A program made the position numbers and the translations under genes. A stretch of DNA of 64,000 nt from Caulobacter vibrioides (lineage in GTDB: Bacteria > Pseudomonadota > Alphaproteobacteria > Caulobacterales > Caulobacteraceae). How positions within the stretch are numbered: position 1 is the first letter of the stretch; each line of letters starts with the position of its first letter. Positions 35,701-44,405 of this stretch are shown piece after piece. The DNA is taken from positions 1,240,001-1,304,000 of the forward strand of contig NZ_CP023315.3 in the NCBI RefSeq assembly GCF_002310375.3, written 5' to 3'. The notes beneath the pieces are model-generated. The model had not been told where the DNA came from, searched no databases, and was given only the letters and a program-made list of their open reading frames with translations.

Positions 35701-36429
35701 TCAGCAGCCGGCTTTCGTTCGCTGGTCCCAGGCGGCGACTTCCGCCTCGCGGAAGCGCAGCCAATCGGCGCGGAGGACCGCAGGGCGCTTGCCGTGGCGT
35801 TCGTCCATGAACTCAGCGCCGACGACACGATCGGTCCGGAAGGTTCTGAACGCGGCGCGAAGTTCGCACCAGGCGATGATCATCCGGATGGTCTCGCGAT
35901 AGCCGACCGTGACGGGCCAGATCACGCGCTCACTGATCGCGCCCGTCTCGTCGCTGTAGTTCAGGCGGATCTTGCGGCCGGCGTGGATCCAGGCGCGAAC
36001 CTGGGCGACGTCGATCCGGTCGGTCTCAGGCTTCCAGGCCGGCGGGGCGGCGGCCGCAGGCTCCAGCACATAGGGGCGCAGGCGATCGGGCACCGCGGCG
36101 GCGATCTTGCTGGTCAGGTCCCGCGCGGCCTTGGCCAGGACCGGATCGCCGCGGCCCGCCACCCACTGGGCGCCGAGCACAGCCGCCTCGATCTCGTCGG
36201 GGGTGAGCATCAGCGGCGGCATATCGAACCCCGCCTCCAGGACATAGCCGACGCCGGCTTCGCCCCGAATGGGCGCGCGCTGGCCCACCAGAGCGGCGAT
36301 GTCGCGATAGACGCTCCGCTTGGACGTCTCCAACTCGGCGGCGATGGCGTCGGCGGTGACCGGCGCGCGGCTGCGGCGCAGGATCTGGATGATCTGGAAA
36401 AGGCGTTCGGCGCGTCTCATGAGCTTCAC
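35701..36429 (-). CDS. WYL-domain (YafY-type) transcriptional regulator
   Basis: 242 residues: an N-terminal winged helix ('RRAERLFQIIQILRRSRAPVTADAIAAEL', 'TSKRSVYRDIAAL') and a WYL-like ligand domain ('GRKIRLNYSDETGAISERVIWPVTVGY'). Its stop is 4 bases from the end of the convergent esterase gene. It is divergent from the GST-like gene at 36514 across 84 bases and probably controls it, as is common for YafY-type genes. Confidence 0.9.
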   Translation of the reverse strand: MKLMRRAERLFQIIQILRRSRAPVTADAIAAELETSKRSVYRDIAALVGQRAPIRGEAGVGYVLEAGFDMPPLMLTPDEIEAAVLGAQWVAGRGDPVLAKAARDLTSKIAAAVPDRLRPYVLEPAAAAPPAWKPETDRIDVAQVRAWIHAGRKIRLNYSDETGAISERVIWPVTVGYRETIRMIIAWCELRAAFRTFRTDRVVGAEFMDERHGKRPAVLRADWLRFREAEVAAWDQRTKAGC

Positions 36430-36513
36430 TATCCAGGATCGTTGCTGACAGCATGCTGGCAGGAGGCTGGCGGTAGCAAGTCGTCATCGCGACATTCGGG
36501 ATGGAGAGGGACG

Positions 36514-37242
36514 ATGATCACGCTATTCGCCACGGGAGCCGGGTTTGGACTGCCCGAGATCAGCCCCTATGTGACCAAGACCGAGGTCCAGTTGATGATG
36601 GCGGGGCTGGACTATCGCAAGACGGTGGGCAGCCGCGAGACGGCGCCGAAGGGCCAGTTGCCCTGGATCGAGGACGCCGCCCAGGCGATCGGCGACTCCA
36701 CCTTCATCCGCGTGCACATCGAGCGGAAGTATGACGTCGACCTCGACATCGGCTTGAGCGGCAAGGAGCGGGCGCAGGCCTGGGCCATCGAGCGCATGAT
36801 CGAAAACCAGTTGGGATGGGTGTCGGCCTACTTCCGATTTCTAGAGCCCGCCAACTTTGAGAAGGGACCGGCGCGCTGGTTCGATCAGGCGCCGGCGCAC
36901 CTGCGCGATGAGCTTCGGCGGGAACTGAAGGACGCGGTCGCAGCCAACATCCGCTCCGTCGGCGTTGGCCGTCACTTGCGCGAAGAGGTGGCCTGGCTGG
37001 GCGGGTTGTCGCTGCGGGCGCTGGACGAACTCCTGGAAGACAAGGCCTATCTGATGCGTGACACCCATCCGGTGGGCGTGGACGCGACCGCGTTCGCCAT
37101 GCTGGCCGCCATCATGACCCCGTTCTTCGACTCGCCCCTGCGCCGCGAAGCCGAGAGCTATCCGAGGCTGGTCGCGTATGTGGGGCGCATGATGGCCCGG
37201 TTCTATCCGGCCTATCCGTGGGGGCTGCGGCAGGCCGCCTAG
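36514..37242 (+). CDS. Glutathione S-transferase-like protein
   Basis: 242 residues. The thioredoxin-like N-terminal half ('MITLFATGAGFGLPEISPYVTKTEVQLMMAGLDY') and the helical C-terminal half ('HPVGVDATAFAMLAAIMTPFF') resemble the metaxin/FAXC-like GST group. The start at 36514 follows GGAGAGGG; the frame is open far upstream but that part runs antisense through the WYL gene. Probably involved in detoxification, with expression under the divergent WYL regulator. Substrate unknown. Confidence 0.82.
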   Translation: MITLFATGAGFGLPEISPYVTKTEVQLMMAGLDYRKTVGSRETAPKGQLPWIEDAAQAIGDSTFIRVHIERKYDVDLDIGLSGKERAQAWAIERMIENQLGWVSAYFRFLEPANFEKGPARWFDQAPAHLRDELRRELKDAVAANIRSVGVGRHLREEVAWLGGLSLRALDELLEDKAYLMRDTHPVGVDATAFAMLAAIMTPFFDSPLRREAESYPRLVAYVGRMMARFYPAYPWGLRQAA

Positions 37243-37587
37243 ACCGCCCGGGTGAGAGCGCTACCAAATTGGTTGTACAACTTTCTGCTCAATTCAGCTT
37301 ATTGGTCAGGCCATTTTAGATTGCGTGCCTAGCCAATTTAGCTAAGGTGCGTGGGCTCGGACGGCTGACCCAGATCGTCGGCCGGTCGAGCGTTCGTCGA
37401 CCAAGGCGCTGCGTATCTTGCGCCAACCTCCTCCCGGGGCGGGCGATGATGGCGGCCGGAGTCCTTACCCTCCGGTCGCCCCGACATCTTGGTAAGGCCA
37501 CTTTTATCGCGACGCCTTGTGACGGGGGCGTACGCGCGCTAGTCGTTGGGCTGCGCCGTCTCCGGGCGTCTGTTTGCGGCCGCTCCG
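37243..37587. other. 345-bp regulatory region before the first GntR gene
   Basis: No gene is seen here. It holds a LacI-type operator (37253-37266), the perfect palindrome GTTGTACAAC (37272-37281), 'AAATTGG' next to it, an imperfect ATTGGTCAGGCCAT (37301-37314) and a CCAATTTAG half-site (37333-37341). These AT-rich motifs stand out in GC-rich DNA and look like GntR/ExuR-type operator pieces, so the downstream GntR gene is probably autoregulated. Confidence 0.55.
37253..37266. promoter_or_regulatory. LacI-family operator
   Basis: TGAGAGCGCTACCA has the AGCGCT core and TG/CA ends and resembles the site at 32464. It lies 11 bases after the GST-like gene, in the control region of the uronate genes. 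It suggests that a LacI-family protein, perhaps the one at 31331, also controls this cluster. Confidence 0.6.
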
Positions 37588-38370
37588 ATGTCGACCCTCT
37601 CGCTGGACACCTCATCGCCTGACGCCACCCGCCTTTATCAGCAGGTGGCCGCGTCGATCAGCGCCGCGATCGCCGAAGGCGTCTACCAGCCCGGTCACCG
37701 CCTGCCGTCCGAGCGCGATCTGGCCGATGAGTTCGGGGTGAGTCGCCCCACCGTCCGGCGCGCGATCATCGCTCTGGAGATGCGGGGCCTCCTGGAGGCG
37801 CGCCAGGGATCGGGCGTCTATGTGCGTCTGGACCAGCCGCCGCCGCCCGTGAAAGACCTGGATATCGGCGCCTTCGAGCAGGCTGAAGCGCGTCGCCTGT
37901 TTGAGGGCGAGGCCGCCGCCCTGGCCGCGACGCTGATCACCGATGACGAGCTGGCCTATCTTGAGACGCTGGTCACCGAGATGAATAGTGAAGCCTCGAC
38001 CAAAGAGCAGAGCGAACTGGCCGATCGCCAGTTTCACATCACCATCGCCCAGGCCACGCGAAACACGGCCGTGGTGCGGGTCGTCGAGAGCACCTGGGAT
38101 CTTCGCTATCGCTCGCGGCTCTGCATGCAGATGCTGGAAAAGGCGCGCCTGGTCCGCAAGCGCCCGCTGCGCGACGAGCACCAAGAGATCATCGAGGCCC
38201 TGCGCACCCGCGATCCCAAGGCGGCGCGCGCGGCCATGCAGGCGCACCTGGGCGGACTGATCGAGAACCTGCTGCTGACCGCCGAACTTGAGGCGATCGA
38301 ACGCACGCGGGAAAGCCTGGCCGCCAAGCGTGAGGAAATCGCGCTCCGCGCCGCGAGCGCCGCGAAGTAG
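37588..38370 (+). CDS. GntR/FadR-family (FCD) regulator
   Basis: 260 residues: N-terminal winged helix 'LYQQVAASISAAIAEGVYQPGHRLPSERDLADEFGVSRPTVRRAI' and an FCD ligand domain with metal-ligand candidates ('ADRQFHITIAQATRN', 'RDEHQEIIEALRTRD'). This is the ExuR/UxuR/KdgR-like class that senses hexuronates or their breakdown products. It shares the same plan with the regulator at 40711, so the two are paralogues bracketing kduI and the GH105 gene. Confidence 0.93.
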   Translation: MSTLSLDTSSPDATRLYQQVAASISAAIAEGVYQPGHRLPSERDLADEFGVSRPTVRRAIIALEMRGLLEARQGSGVYVRLDQPPPPVKDLDIGAFEQAEARRLFEGEAAALAATLITDDELAYLETLVTEMNSEASTKEQSELADRQFHITIAQATRNTAVVRVVESTWDLRYRSRLCMQMLEKARLVRKRPLRDEHQEIIEALRTRDPKAARAAMQAHLGGLIENLLLTAELEAIERTRESLAAKREEIALRAASAAK

Positions 38371-38413
38371 CGGCGATCCGCCCCAACACTCGGGCAAACC
38401 CGAAGCTGCGTGG

Positions 38414-38428
38414 TTTGGCCTGGCCAAA
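38414..38428. promoter_or_regulatory. Perfect palindrome TTTGGCC-T-GGCCAAA
   Basis: A 15-base symmetric site in the 260-bp gap between the GntR gene and kduI. FCD-type GntR regulators bind short symmetric TTGG..CCAA sites, so this could be an operator; a role in terminating the GntR transcript is the alternative. A further small repeat, CCGA-TTGG-TCGG, follows at 38431-38442. Confidence 0.4.
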
Positions 38429-38568
38429 ATCCGATTGGTCGGATCAGTTATCGATCGCCGATAGGGTACTGAAATCGCTGGAGGATTCTTCGCTCTTTCC
38501 GCGGTCCTCGCGCGGTGTTGGGCGCGCGGATTAGGGCCAAGTTGATATACCGCTTTACGGCCGGTCGC

Positions 38569-38591
38569 CTAAATTGGTAATGTCAATTTAG
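38569..38591. promoter_or_regulatory. ExuR/UxuR-like operator before kduI
   Basis: CTAAATTG and its exact complement CAATTTAG are separated by 7 bases. The core AAATTGGT....CAATTT resembles the enterobacterial ExuR/UxuR consensus AAATTGGTATACCAATTT. It lies 40 bases before the kduI start, a natural place for GntR control. Confidence 0.65.
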
Positions 38592-38630
38592 AAGTCGCCG
38601 AATTCAGGCGGACGCGTGGCGGGGAGGTCG

Positions 38631-39479
38631 ATGGGCGTCGACATGGATTATCGCGAGAGCACGGACCGGGCGGGCATGGGGCGCATGACGGCCGGGGAGC
38701 TTCGCGACACCTTCGTCATCGCAAACCTGTTCCAGGCCGGCGCACTGCGGCTCAACTACCTTGAGGTCGAACGTGCGGTGATCGGCTCGGCTGTTCCGAC
38801 GACAACGGCGCTGGCGCTTCCCACGCATCCTGAGCTGGCTTCGCGCTTCTTCTGCGAGCGCCGCGAAGTGGGCGTGATCAACATCGGCGAGGCCGGCGTG
38901 GTGACCTTGGACGGCGATCGCTTCGAGCTTTCCCGGCACGACGGCCTCTACATCGGTCGCGGCGTGGAAACGGTCAGCTTCGACAGCGAAGACGCAGCGC
39001 GTCCGGCGCGCTTCTACTTCGTCAGCTATCCCGCCCACGCCAGCCACCCCAGTCGGCGTATCCGCCGCGAGGAGGCCCGAACGATCGTCGCCGGCGAGGC
39101 CCGCAACGCCAACCGGCGGGTGATCCGCCAGGTGATCCGGCCCGGCCTGGTCGAGAGCTGCCAGCTGGTGATGGGCTTCACCGAGCTGGAGGCCGGCAGC
39201 GTGTGGAACACCATGCCGCCGCATACGCATCGGCGGCGCAGCGAGATCTACATGTACTTCGACGCCGCCCCCGGGCGCGTGATGCATCTGATGGGAGAGC
39301 CGTCGGAGCCGCGCGCGGTGTTCATGGACGATGGCGAGGCGGTGTTTTCGCCCAGCTGGTCGATCCACAGCGGCGTCGGCACCGCGAATTACAGTTTTGT
39401 CTGGTCCATGGGCGGCGAGAACCTTGAGTTCGACGACATGGACGTTCTGGCCGTGTCCGATCTGGGCGCGCGCGCGTAG
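38631..39479 (+). CDS. kduI: 5-dehydro-4-deoxy-D-glucuronate isomerase
   Basis: About 282 residues. KduI converts 5-keto-4-deoxyuronate, released from unsaturated uronates, to 2,5-diketo-3-deoxygluconate in pectin catabolism. The cupin zinc site is visible in 'MPPHTHRRRSEIYMYFD' (two His and a Glu), with the fourth ligand probably in 'SWSIHSGVG'. The tail 'GGENLEFDDMDVL' is also typical. The start could be 38631 or 38643; the latter gives the common 'MDYRESTD' N-terminus. The GH105 gene follows by 12 bases. Confidence 0.94.
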   Translation: MGVDMDYRESTDRAGMGRMTAGELRDTFVIANLFQAGALRLNYLEVERAVIGSAVPTTTALALPTHPELASRFFCERREVGVINIGEAGVVTLDGDRFELSRHDGLYIGRGVETVSFDSEDAARPARFYFVSYPAHASHPSRRIRREEARTIVAGEARNANRRVIRQVIRPGLVESCQLVMGFTELEAGSVWNTMPPHTHRRRSEIYMYFDAAPGRVMHLMGEPSEPRAVFMDDGEAVFSPSWSIHSGVGTANYSFVWSMGGENLEFDDMDVLAVSDLGARA

Positions 39480-39491
39480 GGGAGGCCCAAG

Positions 39492-40679
39492 ATGACCTTC
39501 AAGATTCTGACCGCAGCGCTTGTCGCCGCTCTGGTCGCCGGCGCCGGGGCGCAGGCCTCCGCCGCGCCGAAAGAGGCGCCGGCGCGTGTCTCCGCCGCCT
39601 CGGTGGACGCCGCCGCGCGCAAGGTGGCCGGTTGGCAACTGGCCCACATGGACAACTTCGACTACGTGCCGGTCACGTCGTTTCGCAAGGACACCGAAGC
39701 GCCCCGCGACTGGGTGCAGGCGGCGTTCTATATCGGCCTCTACACCTTCGCCGACGTGAGCCAAGACCCGTATCTGACGCGCGCCGTGCTCACGCATGGC
39801 GAAGCCCAGCAGTGGGGATTCGACCATCGTCCCCGTCACGCCGACGCCGACGCGACGGGCGCAGTGTGGATCTGGGCGGCGAACCGCACGAAAGACCCGT
39901 CCAAGCTCGGCCCCATCAAGAGCCGCTTCGAGGCGGTGCTGGCTAACCCCTCGACGGTGTCGCTGGACTTCGAACCCAAGCCGGCCAAGGGGGACCCCTT
40001 CTGCCAAGCGCGCTGGTGCTGGAGCGACGCGATCTTCATGGCTCCGCCAGCCTGGACGGCGCTGTCGAAGGCGACGGGCGACAAGCGATATCTGGCGCAT
40101 GCCGACCGGGAGTTCTGGGCGACGCACGACTACCTGTTCGACCAGACCGACCATCTCTATTTCCGCGACAGCCGGTTCATCACCCGTCGCGATCCTAGCG
40201 GCCGCAAGATCTTCTGGGGGCGCGGCAATGGCTGGGCGTTCGCGGGGATCGCCCGGATTCTGCAGGATCTGCCCGCCAACCATCCGAGCCGCCCGCGCTA
40301 TGAGGCGGTCTTCCGTCAGATGGCGGCGAAGATCGCGTCGCTGCAGGGCGCCGAAGGCTACTGGCCGGTGTCGTTGCTCGAGCCTCAAATGACGCCCGAG
40401 ACCAGTGGCACGGGGTTCTTCGTCTATGGCCTGGCCTGGGGCGTGAACCATGGCGTTCTGCCCCGCGCCAAGTATGCGCCCGTCATCGACAAGGGCTGGA
40501 AGGCGCTTGAGGCGGCGGTGGAGCCGGACGGGCGTCTGGGCTGGGTGCAGCGGGTGGGTGTGGCGCCCGACCAGGTGGGACGCGACGACACCCAGCTCTA
40601 TGGCGTCGGCGCCTTCCTGCTGGCGGCCAGCGAGGTGCGTCGCCTTGGGCCAGCTTCCAAAGGTCAGGCCAATCGCTAA
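39492..40679 (+). CDS. Unsaturated glycuronyl hydrolase, GH105 (YteR-like)
   Basis: 395 residues with a signal peptide ('LTAALVAALVAGAGAQASAA'). An (alpha/alpha)6 barrel is suggested by 'WVQAAFYIGLYTFADVSQD', 'WCWSDAIFMAPPAW', 'IFWGRGNGWAFAGIARIL' and 'TGFFVYGLAWGVNHG'. GH105/GH88 enzymes cut the unsaturated uronyl end left by polysaccharide lyases. The product feeds KduI, encoded 12 bases upstream, so the two form a functional pair for pectin or rhamnogalacturonan fragments. Confidence 0.92.
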   Translation: MTFKILTAALVAALVAGAGAQASAAPKEAPARVSAASVDAAARKVAGWQLAHMDNFDYVPVTSFRKDTEAPRDWVQAAFYIGLYTFADVSQDPYLTRAVLTHGEAQQWGFDHRPRHADADATGAVWIWAANRTKDPSKLGPIKSRFEAVLANPSTVSLDFEPKPAKGDPFCQARWCWSDAIFMAPPAWTALSKATGDKRYLAHADREFWATHDYLFDQTDHLYFRDSRFITRRDPSGRKIFWGRGNGWAFAGIARILQDLPANHPSRPRYEAVFRQMAAKIASLQGAEGYWPVSLLEPQMTPETSGTGFFVYGLAWGVNHGVLPRAKYAPVIDKGWKALEAAVEPDGRLGWVQRVGVAPDQVGRDDTQLYGVGAFLLAASEVRRLGPASKGQANR

Positions 40680-40710
40680 GATGGGATCGTAGAATCCGAA
40701 GCGAGGCTGG

Positions 40711-41466
40711 ATGCGCGGCGCGCCCGACCCCCAGAAGCTGTACCAGCAGGTGGCCCGGTCCATCGCCGCGTCGATCGCCGAGGGGCGGTACGCGCCGGGC
40801 GATCGGCTGCCCTCGGAGCGAGGCCTCGCCGACTCGTTCGGGGTCAGCCGGCCCACCATCCGGGACGCCATGATCGCCCTGGAGTTCCAGGGTCTTGTGG
40901 AGGCGCGCCAAGGCTCGGGCGTCTATGTCACCGCCCCCGGCGCGGTCGAAAAGGATCCGTCGGAAGCCGAGGTTTCCGCGCTGGAGCTGACCGAAGCGCG
41001 GCGGCTCTTCGAGGGCGAGGCCTGCGCCCTGGCGGCGGCGGCCATCGAGGATGAGCAGATCGCCGCTTTGGAGCGCATGGTCCGCGACCTGACGCGCCAT
41101 GCCGGCGGCGAGGAAGGCGAACGGGTGGAGCATGATTTTCACCTCGCCGTCGCCCATGCCACCCGCAACGCGGCGATCGTGGCGGCGGTTGAGGAGATCT
41201 GGATCCTGCGCCGGCAGTTCGCCGATTGCGCCAAGGCGCTGAGGCGGGTTCGGTTCGCCGCGCCCGACGCTTTCGCAGACGACCACCGTCGAATCGTCGA
41301 CGCGCTGCGCGCGCGCGACCCCAAGGACGCACGACGCGCGATCCACGACCACCTGAACCGCACGGTGGAGGTTCTGTTGTCCATGGCCGAGCGGGACGCG
41401 CTGGAGCGCACGCGGCGCGAGATGGCCGATCGGCGCGACGAACTCCTGCGCCGGACTGCCATCTAG
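40711..41466 (+). CDS. GntR/FadR-family (FCD) regulator, paralogue
   Basis: 251 residues with the winged helix 'LYQQVARSIAASIAEGRYAPGDRLPSERGLADSFGVSRPTIRDAM' and an FCD domain ('EHDFHLAVAHATRNAAIV', 'DDHRRIVDALRARDPKDARRAI'). Very similar in plan to the regulator at 37588. It lies 31 bases after the GH105 gene, so it may be co-transcribed with kduI and GH105 and act as feedback repressor. The 10-mer GGTCAGGCCA occurs before both GntR genes. Confidence 0.93.
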   Translation: MRGAPDPQKLYQQVARSIAASIAEGRYAPGDRLPSERGLADSFGVSRPTIRDAMIALEFQGLVEARQGSGVYVTAPGAVEKDPSEAEVSALELTEARRLFEGEACALAAAAIEDEQIAALERMVRDLTRHAGGEEGERVEHDFHLAVAHATRNAAIVAAVEEIWILRRQFADCAKALRRVRFAAPDAFADDHRRIVDALRARDPKDARRAIHDHLNRTVEVLLSMAERDALERTRREMADRRDELLRRTAI

Positions 41467-41577
41467 CGTTGAATTTTGGCTTCCGTAGCGGCACGCGTTA
41501 ATTCGCCGCACAAATCAAGGCCTTGCGGTCGAAGCCCTGCGCATGCTGACTTCGGCGCAAGGAATCAGGGGGTTGAG

Positions 41578-41907
41578 ATGTCGGATACGTTGGCGCCGGC
41601 GAGCGTTGAGATGGTGTTGAAGGCGATCTCCGCGGAGATGTCGCTCGCCGCTGTCGCCTGCGGGCACCTGGATGTGGCGTTGGGCAAGATCCTCGAGGTC
41701 GTGCCGGACGAGCATCGTCTTTCGGTCATGCAGGAACTGCACACGGTGGATTTGCTGGCGCAGCACATCACTGCGCTGACCGATTTCACGGGGAACCTGT
41801 CTCAGCAGCACGGGCAGGGCGTTCTGGAAGTGAACGACTCCCTGAACGCGATCACGCTGGGCGATGTGGCGGCGCGCCTGCGCGAAGCCATCGTCGGCGG
41901 CGTTTAG
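41578..41907 (+). CDS. Small helical hypothetical protein
   Basis: 109 residues, mostly helical, with an acidic N-terminal half and no cysteine pair, signal or span ('VEMVLKAISAEMSLAAVACGHLDVALGKILEVV', 'ELHTVDLLAQHITALTDFTGNLS'). The start at 41578 follows GGGGGTTGAG. The pattern of long amphipathic helices could suit a four-helix bundle of the chemotaxis/phosphotransfer type, but I recognise no family. Monocistronic by position. Confidence 0.65.
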   Translation: MSDTLAPASVEMVLKAISAEMSLAAVACGHLDVALGKILEVVPDEHRLSVMQELHTVDLLAQHITALTDFTGNLSQQHGQGVLEVNDSLNAITLGDVAARLREAIVGGV

Positions 41908-42050
41908 CGCTCGACCGCTTCTGTCCGGTCCGGTTGATGGCCGGTCTGGTTCAGGCGCAACAGCCTAAACCAGATTGGCAGGCCGCAGAGCTTGTGTCGG
42001 AATTCGGCTGGCCCGGGCGTCCTAGGACGTCAGCGGCCAGGAGTGTCGAC

Positions 42051-42707
42051 ATGCGCCCGATCATCACCGCCTTCAAAGCCTCTCCAGATCGCGGCCGCGG
42101 CCTCGCGCGCGATATGGCGGTGCGTTGGGCGCTGGAGGAGGTCGGGCTGGCCTATGACGTCCGCCTCATGACGTTCGACGCGTTGAAGTCGCCTGAACAC
42201 CGGGCGCTGCAACCGTTCGGTCAGATCCCGACCTTCGAGGCCGACGACGTCGCGATCTTCGAGTCCGGCGCGATTGTCCTGCATGTCGCCGACCAGCGCC
42301 CGGGTCTGCTGCCGGCTGACGCGGCGGCGCGGGCGCGCGCGATCGCCTGGATGTTCGCAGCCGTGAGCACGGTCGAGCCGCCGATCATCGAACGGTCGAT
42401 GGCCAGCTTGCTTGAGCGCGATCAGCCATGGTTCGCCGCGCGCCAAGCGCTTCTCGACCAGCGGGTTCAAGTGCGGCTCGCCGACCTGTCGGCGCGTTTG
42501 GCGGACGGCCTATGGCTCGACGGCGCCTTCAGCGTCGGCGACCTTATGATGGTCGCGGTGCTGCGCAGGCTGAACGGCTCGGGCGTTCTGGAGGCTCACC
42601 CGGCGGTCGAGGCCTATGTCGCGCGCGCCGAGGCTCGGCCGGCCTTCCAGCGGGCGTTCGCCGCGCAACGTTCGGTTTTTGAAGCCTCGGAGCGGGCTGT
42701 TTCCTAG
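42051..42707 (+). CDS. Glutathione S-transferase family protein
   Basis: 218 residues in classic GST layout: thioredoxin fold with 'QPFGQIPTFEADDVAIFESGAIVLHVAD' (cis-Pro and the E-S glutathione-binding pair) and the C-terminal helical domain with 'GAFSVGDLMMVAVLRRL'. Soluble. The start is set by AGGAG before the ATG. Likely role: conjugation of glutathione to electrophiles. The neighbouring SDR and NTF2-fold genes are on the other strand. Confidence 0.92.
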   Translation: MRPIITAFKASPDRGRGLARDMAVRWALEEVGLAYDVRLMTFDALKSPEHRALQPFGQIPTFEADDVAIFESGAIVLHVADQRPGLLPADAAARARAIAWMFAAVSTVEPPIIERSMASLLERDQPWFAARQALLDQRVQVRLADLSARLADGLWLDGAFSVGDLMMVAVLRRLNGSGVLEAHPAVEAYVARAEARPAFQRAFAAQRSVFEASERAVS

Positions 42708-42785
42708 ACCGCGTCGATGGGCAGCTTCAGATAGCGAACGCCATTGGCTCCGGGTTGGTCAGAGGCCCATAGCCGTTCCACCCGG

Positions 42786-43223
42786 CTAGGCCGATGTCGC
42801 CGCGACGCGATCAAGCAAGGCTTCGACCTGCGGCGTGAACGGCTTGCCGGCCTTCTGGTCGGCGAGCACGCCCAGGTCGACATAGTCCCGCCACGCGGCG
42901 ATCTGGTCGCCCCGGAACTCCAAAACACCCGCATAGGGCAGGGCCATGCGCGTGCCGTCAGCGGTGCGATACTCGTCGACGCCTTCCAGGAACAGTCGGT
43001 CGCCCGTTTCGGCGTGGGCGAAGATCCGCCACTGGATGTCGTGCATGTCGGCTTGCAGTTTCCGCAGCAGCTTTTCAGCCGCCGCCTTGCCGCGCACCGG
43101 CGGCAGGCTCGGCGCGGCGTAGTGCCAGACGATGTCGTCGGTCATGTACGAAAGCACCGTCTCGATATCGTGGACCTGCCACGCGGCGATCACCCGCGAG
43201 AGAATGGGAAAAAGTCGGGACAT
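42786..43223 (-). CDS. NTF2-fold protein, limonene-epoxide-hydrolase-like
   Basis: 145 residues with the NTF2/SnoaL fold: 'VIAAWQVHDIETVLSYMTDDIVWHY' and 'GVLEFRGDQIAAWRDYVDLGVL'. The C-terminal 'ITAWRDYFD'-like block is close to limonene-1,2-epoxide hydrolases, whose catalytic Asp-Arg-Asp triad includes the R and D seen here. It is the third gene after the SDR gene (27 bases after the second NTF2 gene). Actual substrate unknown. Confidence 0.82.
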   Translation of the reverse strand: MSRLFPILSRVIAAWQVHDIETVLSYMTDDIVWHYAAPSLPPVRGKAAAEKLLRKLQADMHDIQWRIFAHAETGDRLFLEGVDEYRTADGTRMALPYAGVLEFRGDQIAAWRDYVDLGVLADQKAGKPFTPQVEALLDRVAATSA

Positions 43224-43250
43224 GAGCGCCTTGGTGTTACGAGAGATGAA

Positions 43251-43637
43251 CTAGCGGGTCGCCGCGACCAGCTGAGCGGTCTTGGCGGAGTCGAGGTACT
43301 CGTCGAGGCGCGTTATCTTGCCGTCCTCGACGCGGACGACGACACAGGCGTCCATAGCCCATCGCTCCCCGTTCGGCAGCGTGGCCTCCAGGACATGCTG
43401 CTGAAGGAAGCCGTCAGGCAGGGGCGCGATGCGCTGCACCCGATAGGTCCGATCGGGCAGGGTCCTGACGAACCAGGCCAGCGACTTCAGGTTCTGGTCG
43501 ACGGTCTGTTCGATGTGATCGATGTTGTGCCAGATCTTGGCTTCGGGGGCGTAGAAGGCCCGAACGGCCTCGGCGTCGCCGGCCTGGATGGCGGCGACAA
43601 AGCGCTGGGCGAAGGCGACGTAGTCGATCTCAGACAA
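43251..43637 (-). CDS. SnoaL-like NTF2-fold protein
   Basis: 128 residues in the small NTF2 fold: 'FVAAIQAGDAEAVRAFYAPEAKIWHNID' and 'VVVRVEDGKITRLDEYLDSA'. It is probably a small enzyme or binding protein for a hydrophobic ligand. It lies between the SDR gene (9 bases) and a second NTF2-fold gene, which suggests a short operon for an unknown oxidation or hydrolysis step. Confidence 0.85.
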   Translation of the reverse strand: MSEIDYVAFAQRFVAAIQAGDAEAVRAFYAPEAKIWHNIDHIEQTVDQNLKSLAWFVRTLPDRTYRVQRIAPLPDGFLQQHVLEATLPNGERWAMDACVVVRVEDGKITRLDEYLDSAKTAQLVAATR

Positions 43638-43646
43638 GGGCGTCTC

Positions 43647-44405
43647 CTAACGTCCGGTGCTGACGCGGTCGCTGGTCAGCGCGCGTCGCATGGCCAGTTC
43701 CAGGCCCTTGGGGTCGCGGGCCAGATGGGCGCGCACATCGATGGCCATGAAGTCTGTGTCGACCTCATCCGCCTCGCGCTTCAGCGCCTTCAGGCCGGCC
43801 TGGGCGATGGTGGCCGGCGCCTCCTTGAAGCCCTCGACATGGCTGGCCATGCGGGTGTCGACCGAGCCGACATTCAGCGCCAGCACGTGGGTGTTCTGGG
43901 GCGCCAGTTCGGCGCGCAGGCAGGTGGTCATGGCGCGCGCGGCGAATTTCGAAGGGCTGTAGCCGCCCATGCTGGGCACGGCGACAAGGCCGCCGGCCGA
44001 CAACACGTTGACGATCGCGCTCTTCGGCGCCCTGGCCAGGATAGGCGCGAAGGCTCGGCTCATCGCCAGCGGGCCAAAATAGTTGACCTCCATCTCCTGG
44101 CGGGCGGCGCTCATGTCCGGTGCGCCCATCAGGGTCTGCATGGTGAAAGCGCCCGCGTTATTGACGAGGATCGTCACGTCCGGGCACTGCGCGGCCGCCG
44201 CTGAAATTGTCTCCGGGTCGCTGACGTCAAGCCGCAGGGCCGTCACCCGGTCCGGGGCCTCGGCGACGAGGTGCGCGGCGCTGGCCGGATCACGGGCGCC
44301 GACATAGACCTTCGTCGCGCCGGCCGCGAGGAAGGCGCGCACAAAGGCCTGGCCAATTCCGCGGTTGCCGCCGGTGACCAGGACGATGCTGTCCTTGATG
44401 TCCAT
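43647..44405 (-). CDS. Short-chain dehydrogenase/reductase
   Basis: 252 residues from the ATG at 44405, preceded by GGGAGGAG. It has the NAD(P)-binding 'VTGGNRGIGQAF', 'ILVNNAGAF', catalytic Ser in 'NVLSAGG' and catalytic 'YSPSK'. It heads a three-gene unit with two NTF2-fold proteins. Its substrate is not known. It is the last chromosomal gene before the genomic island. Confidence 0.93.
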   Translation of the reverse strand: MDIKDSIVLVTGGNRGIGQAFVRAFLAAGATKVYVGARDPASAAHLVAEAPDRVTALRLDVSDPETISAAAAQCPDVTILVNNAGAFTMQTLMGAPDMSAARQEMEVNYFGPLAMSRAFAPILARAPKSAIVNVLSAGGLVAVPSMGGYSPSKFAARAMTTCLRAELAPQNTHVLALNVGSVDTRMASHVEGFKEAPATIAQAGLKALKREADEVDTDFMAIDVRAHLARDPKGLELAMRRALTSDRVSTGR

